A stretch of 64,000 bases of DNA from Lates calcarifer (Eukaryota; Chordata; Actinopteri; Centropomidae). Shown here in pieces: positions 57,950-64,000 of this stretch. The notes under the pieces were generated by a model that was not told the origin of the DNA, searched no databases, and saw nothing but the letters and a program-made list of their open reading frames with translations. A program made the translations under genes and the position numbers. Within the stretch, counting starts at the first letter, position 1; each line of letters opens with the position of its first letter. The DNA is taken from positions 2,883,101 through 2,947,100 of the forward strand of contig NC_066838.1 of assembly GCF_001640805.2 (NCBI RefSeq), given 5' to 3'.

Positions 57950-60580
57950 CTGTGTGTGTTTAGATGCTTGTAAAATAAGTGTTTTTCTGAGTGTCCTTAC
58001 TCACTGCATATATTTGTGAATGTGTACATGTTTGTGTGCATGTGTCGAGAGTGCTTTGTCCCAGCCACCTTCACACACAGCTCTTTTTTTTTTCCTTTGC
58101 TGCTCCTTTGGAAAACATAGATTTTGAGTTTTAAAGCTGGAAAGAGTCATTTAATTTATTTATCAACCCACTCCTTGCGGGAATTGCTTTAGCAGGGAAA
58201 GCATTACAGTCACAGCTTGTAATTCACATATTGACAAAGACCCATCTTCCACACATTCATGTGAGGTTAAAAGGTCAAAGGTTATCGCTGAGGTGTCACA
58301 CTCTGGAGTATTTTCTGCTCAGCTTGTGCAGTCAGATTGATATTCAGTGGAAATCAGTTTGAATAAAAATGTTAAGCAGCTTAAGGGAAACTACACAATA
58401 TCTTTTTTTATGAAGAAAGAATTTATACCGTGCATTAGTGCAAGTGTAGCAAGTTGTCAAATAAAGGTAACAAACTCAGGTTGTTTGTCAGCCTCCTATG
58501 TACAAGCTGAATTTACAAACCTGTAAATAATACAAATATATAGCTGTTACTAGACATGACAATCCATATTTACAGTCTTTTGAATTCTCAAATATATTTT
58601 CCATTCACATTATCCACTACAGCACCACAGCATTTTTTGGGGGGGGAAATATTTGTGTGTTAATATTACATTGCATTTTACATATTATATGTGCCGCAGA
58701 GTATAAAATTTTTCATATGGCAGCAGAAGAACATTGTGTAGAAGCACATGGTGTTGAACCAGTGTAGTCCTGCTCAGTGGACTATATTTGAATGCAGGAC
58801 AGGTGAAGTTTATCAGTAGAAACACCACATGAGTATGTTCTAATGTGCCCCAGTGTTAAGCTCAGCGTCCATGCAGCCATCCCAGTGGGGCCTCAGCTCT
58901 ATCTATAGACAGGACACACACATGTGTCACTCTCCAGAGAGAGAGAGGGAGAGGTTTAAAGTGGAAGCAAGGTTCTAAAAGTGTCATGCATATGCTCCCA
59001 TCCCTCTGTCTCTGTTTCCTTCTCTCTCTTGCTGCCCAGGCTAATTTTACCCAGTTAGCAGATACCAGAGAGATCAGTGGTGGTCAGCTGTCTGTCAAGC
59101 GTCCGGAGCCCTGACAGGCTTCATGGTGAATTGCTTGAGGTGGCAAGGTGTTGGGTGTCCCAGCCCAGCCTTATAGGAGAACGCCTGCATGGTTGTGGCA
59201 GTTAAAGTAGACATGCAGCTGTTTGAAGAGAATCTGTCTGTCTTTCTGTCTAGCAAGCAGTCTTGCAGTGGGTGTGAAACTTGACTTTGTACAATGTTAG
59301 CTTAACAGCAGCGACTGTGGATGTTGAGAATATACAGAAAGAAACAAGGTTTGTAATATAGACGATGAGGATTTATGCTGTTTTCTGTTTCCAACTGGTT
59401 TATTGGGATGAAAAATGCCTTTTGTTAATGCACTTTATTGTAAGGATTAAAGAAGTCATGCCAGACGGCAAATTCCATTCATTTCCTGCAAAGCTGTGTA
59501 TCACAGTGCAATGCAGGGTGCATATTACAGACTGCCCTTATCTTACAATCTACAGCAGTTGTGTATTTTTCTCTGGAGAATTGTAATTCCTGCCTGGAAT
59601 ATTGTGACGATAGTGGCATAAAGGCCAGAGCGAACAGGCAACTTAATTCTTAGTAATGTGTCTGTGTCAAGTGCTGGAGTGTATCTGTGTGTTTGCGTGT
59701 GTGCACATGTGCAAAGCCCCCTCGTTTACCAGCCCCGGCTGGTGATTTACAAAACCTTCGTTCCGTCGCTGGAAGAGAAAAGAGGGGAGGAATGAGAGAG
59801 ATGAAGAGAGAGGAGAGGACGAGTGTGATTTATGGAAGAGACTTTTAGTTTAATTACTGGGCGGGCAGGGCTGATGTGCGCAGCCCCCATGGCACTGGTT
59901 CCACAGTGGTAGGAACACACAAAGGGGCTATTGGGGGGGCCCAGAGAGGATGACATATTCACATAGGTTTTGCAGATGCACTTGATACACTCAGACACAA
60001 GAGTCAAATTATATAGCATGGAAAAGCAATATACAGTACCTGTGTAGTGGACGGTGGTGACTACACACAAAAACAAGGGGAAAAAATATTCACAGAGCTG
60101 CTTTTTCAAAATATCCATTTTCCACTTCACTGTGGAGGCATGCTCATATAGAAAAATATATCTTTTGTCCATTGCACATAAAAAATAGACTATTATAAAT
60201 AGTTTTGGAGAGATTATTTTGTTGTGTCAACTGTTCACCCTCAACATGAGCTTTCATGAGATTTGATTAACTGTAATTCTCATTCAAGGTGAAAGGTTGA
60301 CACCCAAAGACAAAAGAAGGGTTTCCTGATATTTCAGGAGCAGTGCATTCTGGGATGTCAGCGTAACATGCTCCCCCTTTTTTCCCTACTAGCTTATCTT
60401 CTATGTCATAACTGGCCTCATATTAGTAGCATCAAATATGTGAAGGGGAAGCCCAGTTGGAAAATTGTGACACAGTAACAGCTGTTCATCTGTTATTTCT
60501 GTTATTCAAACACACACACAAATACACATGCAGCTGCACACAGACACACACACTCCGAATAACCCTTATATGCTTCCTCC
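57950..60580 (+). other. putative intron, gene-free sequence
   Basis: Contains TG-rich patches near 57945-58050 and ordinary noncoding DNA. No further exon could be supported. Confidence 0.4.
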
Positions 60581-60589
60581 TGCTCCCGC

Positions 60590-60710
60590 CATAGGTTTTC
60601 TTAACGCCTCTCTCAGAGCCTTCATTAGATGCCTGACGTTAGCAATGGTTCAATTCATTAAAAGCACGACTCAGCCTTTGTGCATTTGCCTATAAATTGG
60701 TATTGATCTC
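60590..60710. promoter_or_regulatory. candidate conserved noncoding element
   Basis: Repeat-free, with GCCATAGGTTTTCTTAACGC, TTCATTAGATGCCTGACGTT, GGTTCAATTCATTAAAAGCA and GCCTATAAATTGGTATTGAT. It sits between simple repeats and immediately before the G-rich cluster. Inference from texture. Confidence 0.35.
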
Positions 60711-60720
60711 TGAGAGGACA

Positions 60721-60746
60721 GGGTGGGGGGAGGAGGGGAGGACGGG
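60721..60746 (+). other. G-quadruplex motif 1
   Basis: GGG-T-GGGGGG-AGGA-GGGG-AGGAC-GGG fits the canonical four-run pattern with loops of 1, 4 and 5 bases. Confidence 0.75.
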
Positions 60747-60780
60747 AGACAGCAGAGGCAGGCAGGGAGGTGTGTGTCTA

Positions 60781-60802
60781 TGTGTGTGTGTGTGTGTGTG
60801 TA
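60781..60802. repeat. (TG)11 microsatellite
   Basis: TG run lying between the two G-quadruplex motifs. Confidence 0.93.
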
Positions 60803-60804
60803 TA

Positions 60805-60831
60805 GGGTGGATGGGGGTGGGGGTGTGCGGG
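60805..60831 (+). other. G-quadruplex motif 2
   Basis: GGG-TGGAT-GGGGG-T-GGGGG-TGTGC-GGG, four runs with loops of 5, 1 and 5 bases. Confidence 0.75.
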
Positions 60832-60943
60832 TTAGCTTGTGGATCAGGGACTGAGGCTAATGGGAGGGGGCAGGGGTCTCAGATGAATGGGGTTCACTCA
60901 AGCAACAAGGGCAATTGAAGACACACATATAAACATTTGCATG

Positions 60944-60946
<3 letters not shown>

Positions 60947-60977
<31 letters not shown>

Positions 60978-61048
60978 ATGCATACTGACATACATTTACA
61001 GATTGACAGATATGCACAGTAGGTCACTCGCACACACACACACACACA
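60947..61048. repeat. (AC)n microsatellites
   Basis: AC at 60947-60975 and again at 61031-61048. Confidence 0.93.
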
Positions 61049-61189
61049 TTGACATTCCTTTAGTCTGCTCTGGCTGCTTTTCCCCTCAAACCTGTCCCCG
61101 TGCCACGCCACGTATGCCATTCAACCTCATCATGACCACCGTCTGCTCAGCATGGAACTGTAACACTACTGTAGTTTGACTGAAAGAGA

Positions 61190-61797
61190 GGTAGGAGAGT
61201 GAGAGAGAGTGTGTGGTGTGGAGTGTGTGAGCGGGAGAGAAAAAGAGAGAGAAAGAGAGAGAGGGAGAGAATAAGAGCACATGCTATATAGAGGGGAGTG
61301 GGCAGTCAAGGGGAGACTGCATAGCATGGTAGCCTATAGACTGCATGGGACAGTGTGTGTGAGGAAGAGAGGCAAAGAGATAAATGGCGGGGGGGGGGGT
61401 TGGTCTCAGTGGCGGAGGACCGGTGGGACCAGTGGCTGTGTGCCGGACTAAAAGTTTTCAGTGTGAGGAAGAGGGAGAGATTAAGGAAAGGAGAGAAAGA
61501 GAGAGGATCAGAGTGAGGATGTTTGAGAGAGAGTGTATGTGGCTAAACACACACACGCGGAGAGAGAGAGAGAGAGAGAGAGAGACTGCAGAGGCAGCAC
61601 CTGGGACACAGACTGAGAGAAGAGAGAGCGAAGCACTTCTTCTTCCCAGTCTCCTTTTCTTCTCTGCTCTCGCTTTATTGCTTCTCTCTTTGGTGCATCG
61701 GCCCAGCTGAAGCAGGGGAGGAGGGTGAGGAGGAGGAGCAGGAGAAGAAGGAGGGGGAGTTAGAGAGGGGGGATCTCGAGCCAACATCTGCCCGTAG
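61190..61797 (+). other. candidate GA-rich 5' untranslated exon and promoter region
   Basis: GA-rich DNA (61190-61275), then TATATAG at about 61285-61291, G12 at 61389-61400, (AG)n at 61561-61585, and a GGAGGAGG-rich end finishing in GCCCGTAG|GTAAGTGC (donor GT at 61798-61799). TAG|GTAAGT is almost the perfect vertebrate donor consensus. Purine-rich leaders ending in such a donor are common as alternative first exons. Where transcription would start is not determined, so the exon's left edge is unknown. Confidence 0.4.
61561..61585. repeat. (AG)12 microsatellite
   Basis: Perfect AG run in the GA-rich leader. Confidence 0.95.
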
Positions 61798-61938
61798 GTA
61801 AGTGCAACATCTCCCTCATTTCCCTTCATCCCTCGACCCCCCACCCAACCCACCCTCCTCCCTTCCCACCTAACCCCCCTCACTCCACCGCTGCAGCTGA
61901 ACCTCTAAGCGTGACACTCAAGGTGAATCGCGTGCCGG

Positions 61939-61943
<5 letters not shown>

Positions 61944-61971
<28 letters not shown>
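61944..61971. repeat. (GT)14 microsatellite
   Basis: Perfect run, about 150 bases after the donor. Confidence 0.95.
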
Positions 61972-64000
61972 AGAAACTGCTTCATAATGTACAGTATGTC
62001 AAGGCAAAGCAGACACATGGTCACCAGACAGTGTAGTTATGCTGTAGTATTGCAGCTCTTTAAGAAAAAAACAAAACAAAAACGTTTTCAGTTAGAAAGG
62101 GGCAATTTTAATGTTCTGAGTGAAATATGACTTTTAAAAGTGGTGCTTCTTCTTGGTGACAAGGCTTTTTAGATGAAATGGTGTGTAAATGAGTCTGTGT
62201 GATCTTGTATCATTCTATGATGTGATGTGGCATGGTGGAATTTCTAAAAATCCAGATTTAAATGTTTTGATCTGTTTCTTTTTAAGGATGTAACAAGCTT
62301 TGATCAAGAACTACGTGGCAGGTCAGAGGAACAGGCTGGGTCATTTTTACAGCAGTGAGAAAAGTCGTTTAAGCATAATAACAGGCTTTTAAGTTTTATT
62401 TTTATGAAGTGTTTGTTTTATTCCTGAGTTTTTAAATGTGTGTTTGTCTATATGTGTGAACTGTATCTTCTGTCTAAGTCGCTGATGTCCAGGCGGACCC
62501 TGAACCTGGTGAGGGGATGGGGGTGGGGGGTTGTATGAATCTTTATTCAACATTTTTTCCTCACCGTTGAGTGTTGATTGTTAAGGGTATGTTCTGCGAG
62601 AGGAGGAGGAGGAGGAGAAGCTGAGGTGGAGCAGGATAGAGGGAGAGGGCGGGGATGGGGGGCCTGATGCGCCACCAAGGACAGTGGCCTGCTTGGGGGA
62701 CATACTTCTTTATATGCCCATATGAACAAGAGCAACTATGGAATGTAAAGAAGTATGTATCCCAGGTCGGGAAAAATTACAGCGCCGCATCTGAACGAAA
62801 CTTGAACATTTAAACGCAAACTTAACTGAGTCTGCAAACTGAATCTACCACATGGAAACTCACTGGAGAGGATTTTCTCTGTGTTTTATTTCCACATATT
62901 AGTCCCAGGTATTCTATATGAGCTGTTCATGTACATGTGCAGTGTGTGTGCACACACTTTTCCTGTCCTGATGTGGCCCAGTTGAGTCCAGTCAGCTTGG
63001 TGCAGCAGAGAGATGCATACAGTAGAAAACTGTAGATGCAGCTGCAACTCCAGTCAGCAGTTTCCACTCGCCCGCAATAGATTTTTGGATATCTCTTTCA
63101 CTCTGTTCTTTTGAGTTTATTTGCGGAAAAGCAGACATATTTTCTGCACTCTAATGGTCTAATGGCAGTGATTTCAAGAACACCTTCCGCTTTCTTTACA
63201 ATACCTTTTTTTTTTCATTCATTTCAGTCATTTATCAGGCTTTCGGATTGCATAGTGTGAATATGATAATGCTACAAAAATACACCCGCTACACACACAT
63301 ACACACACCACAGACAGACAGCAGTTTCCCGTAAATGGTGCAGTGATTAAATGCTTGCTAATGGATAGCATGGTCCGAGAGTATGGTCAGAAAGAGGAAG
63401 AGGCAGAGACTGGCTGTACGACTCTTGAACAGATTGCGAGACTCAGACGCCTGTCTGTAGTCACACTGTCTGGATCTGGGATCAACTTGTTGGCCTGGTT
63501 ATGAATGCTTCCTATCATACATAGCGATTTTGACATGCAGAAACCAGTACTTTGTGAACAAATGTGAAGTCAAAATATGGCTTTGTAGCAGTTGTTTCAA
63601 TTTTTGATCAGATCCTGATCTGCTGGTTCTTTCAGTGTGGACAACACAACACTTGAAAATCTTCAGAGCAGTGCCTGGAGAAAGTTTATGTTTTATGGCA
63701 TTTACTATAGAGTTAAAAGAGGGGAGAGTGACAGGAAAAATAGGAAGCTGGAATGAGAAAATGACGTATGACGACAGTTCTGAGTCAAACCCACAATGTC
63801 AGGCTACATGATATCTGTCTCAGCCTGCTGAGCCAGCAGAATGCTTTTTTGGTAAGACTCTGGAGTGATAATTCTTTAGCTCTGATTAAGTATGTATGGG
63901 ATGTATATGCATGCTGGAACAATGACTAATCCGGGTGTGGTTTGGGAGCAGGTATAACAATCGTGTCAGGTTTTAGTGTATGTATTTTGGCCTACTTTGT
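61972..64000 (+). other. gene-free sequence to the window edge
   Basis: Includes a G-rich stretch at 62513-62530, a GGA/GAGG-rich patch at 62595-62665, and ordinary DNA after that. No supported exon. If the 61.8-kb donor is real, this is the start of its intron. Confidence 0.4.

Noticed and set aside
59747..60172. 141-codon open frame, minus strand
   Set aside because: No domain or signature found. It ends in Ser/Leu-rich sequence from a GA-rich tract and has no splice or promoter context. Chance frame is the simpler reading.
60857..61883. Several open frames full of Cys-Val or His-Thr repeats
   Set aside because: Translations of (TG)n, (CA)n and (GA)n microsatellites.
1..64000. CRISPR array, phage or bacterial defence island
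   Set aside because: No direct-repeat/spacer pattern, no compact operons and no prokaryotic gene density. All tandem repeats are simple sequence, and the mobile elements are of vertebrate type.

Overview
This window looks like nuclear DNA of a ray-finned fish, most likely a spiny-rayed (percomorph-type) teleost. The base composition is AT-rich and noncoding. It carries many (CA)n, (CT)n and (GT)n microsatellites, and I recognise several repeat families that are common in fish genomes: an L2-type LINE tail, Tc1-like and hAT-like DNA transposons, and short palindromic elements. That placement rests on family recognition from memory, not on a database search. I see no bacterial-style operon, rRNA, functional tRNA or CRISPR array. 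The long open frames are almost all simple-sequence or repeat artefacts.

Layout: 1-56 kb is a gene-poor stretch, either intergenic or a large intron. It is peppered with decayed mobile elements. In order these are: a tRNA-headed dispersed repeat (about 0.5-0.8 kb), a Tc1-like transposase relic (9.2-9.5 kb), an internally deleted hAT element (16.6-17.2 kb), an L2-like reverse transcriptase relic (20.2-21.4 kb), a palindromic element (23.9-24.5 kb), a short hAT-type element with an exact 8-bp target duplication (25.4-25.75 kb), a 732-bp element with arms of about 237 bp (26.55-27.28 kb), two Tc1-like fragments fused head to head as a long inverted repeat (34.4-35.0 kb), a repeat split by a younger insertion (41.3-42.3 kb), and a small element with terminal inverted repeats (52.7-53.2 kb). 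One dispersed family occurs four times (13.8, 19.2, 48.3 and 55.6 kb), on both strands. Between them lie non-repetitive blocks that look like candidate conserved noncoding elements (12.2, 14.7, 21.8, 29.4, 30.7, 46.3, 46.9 and 60.6 kb).

From about 56.5 kb onward the character changes. A TATA-box promoter with a cluster of muscle-type sites is followed by a possible first exon with a good splice donor. Then come a very long pyrimidine tract with an acceptor, a possible second exon with a donor, several G-quadruplex motifs, and a GA-rich possible alternative first exon ending in a near-perfect donor at 61.8 kb. I infer that the 5' end of a plus-strand gene lies here and that most of its coding exons are beyond the right edge. 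I do not recognise the gene.

I found no convincing new multi-gene system. The items most worth a second look are the putative promoter and exon block and the several large inverted-repeat elements.
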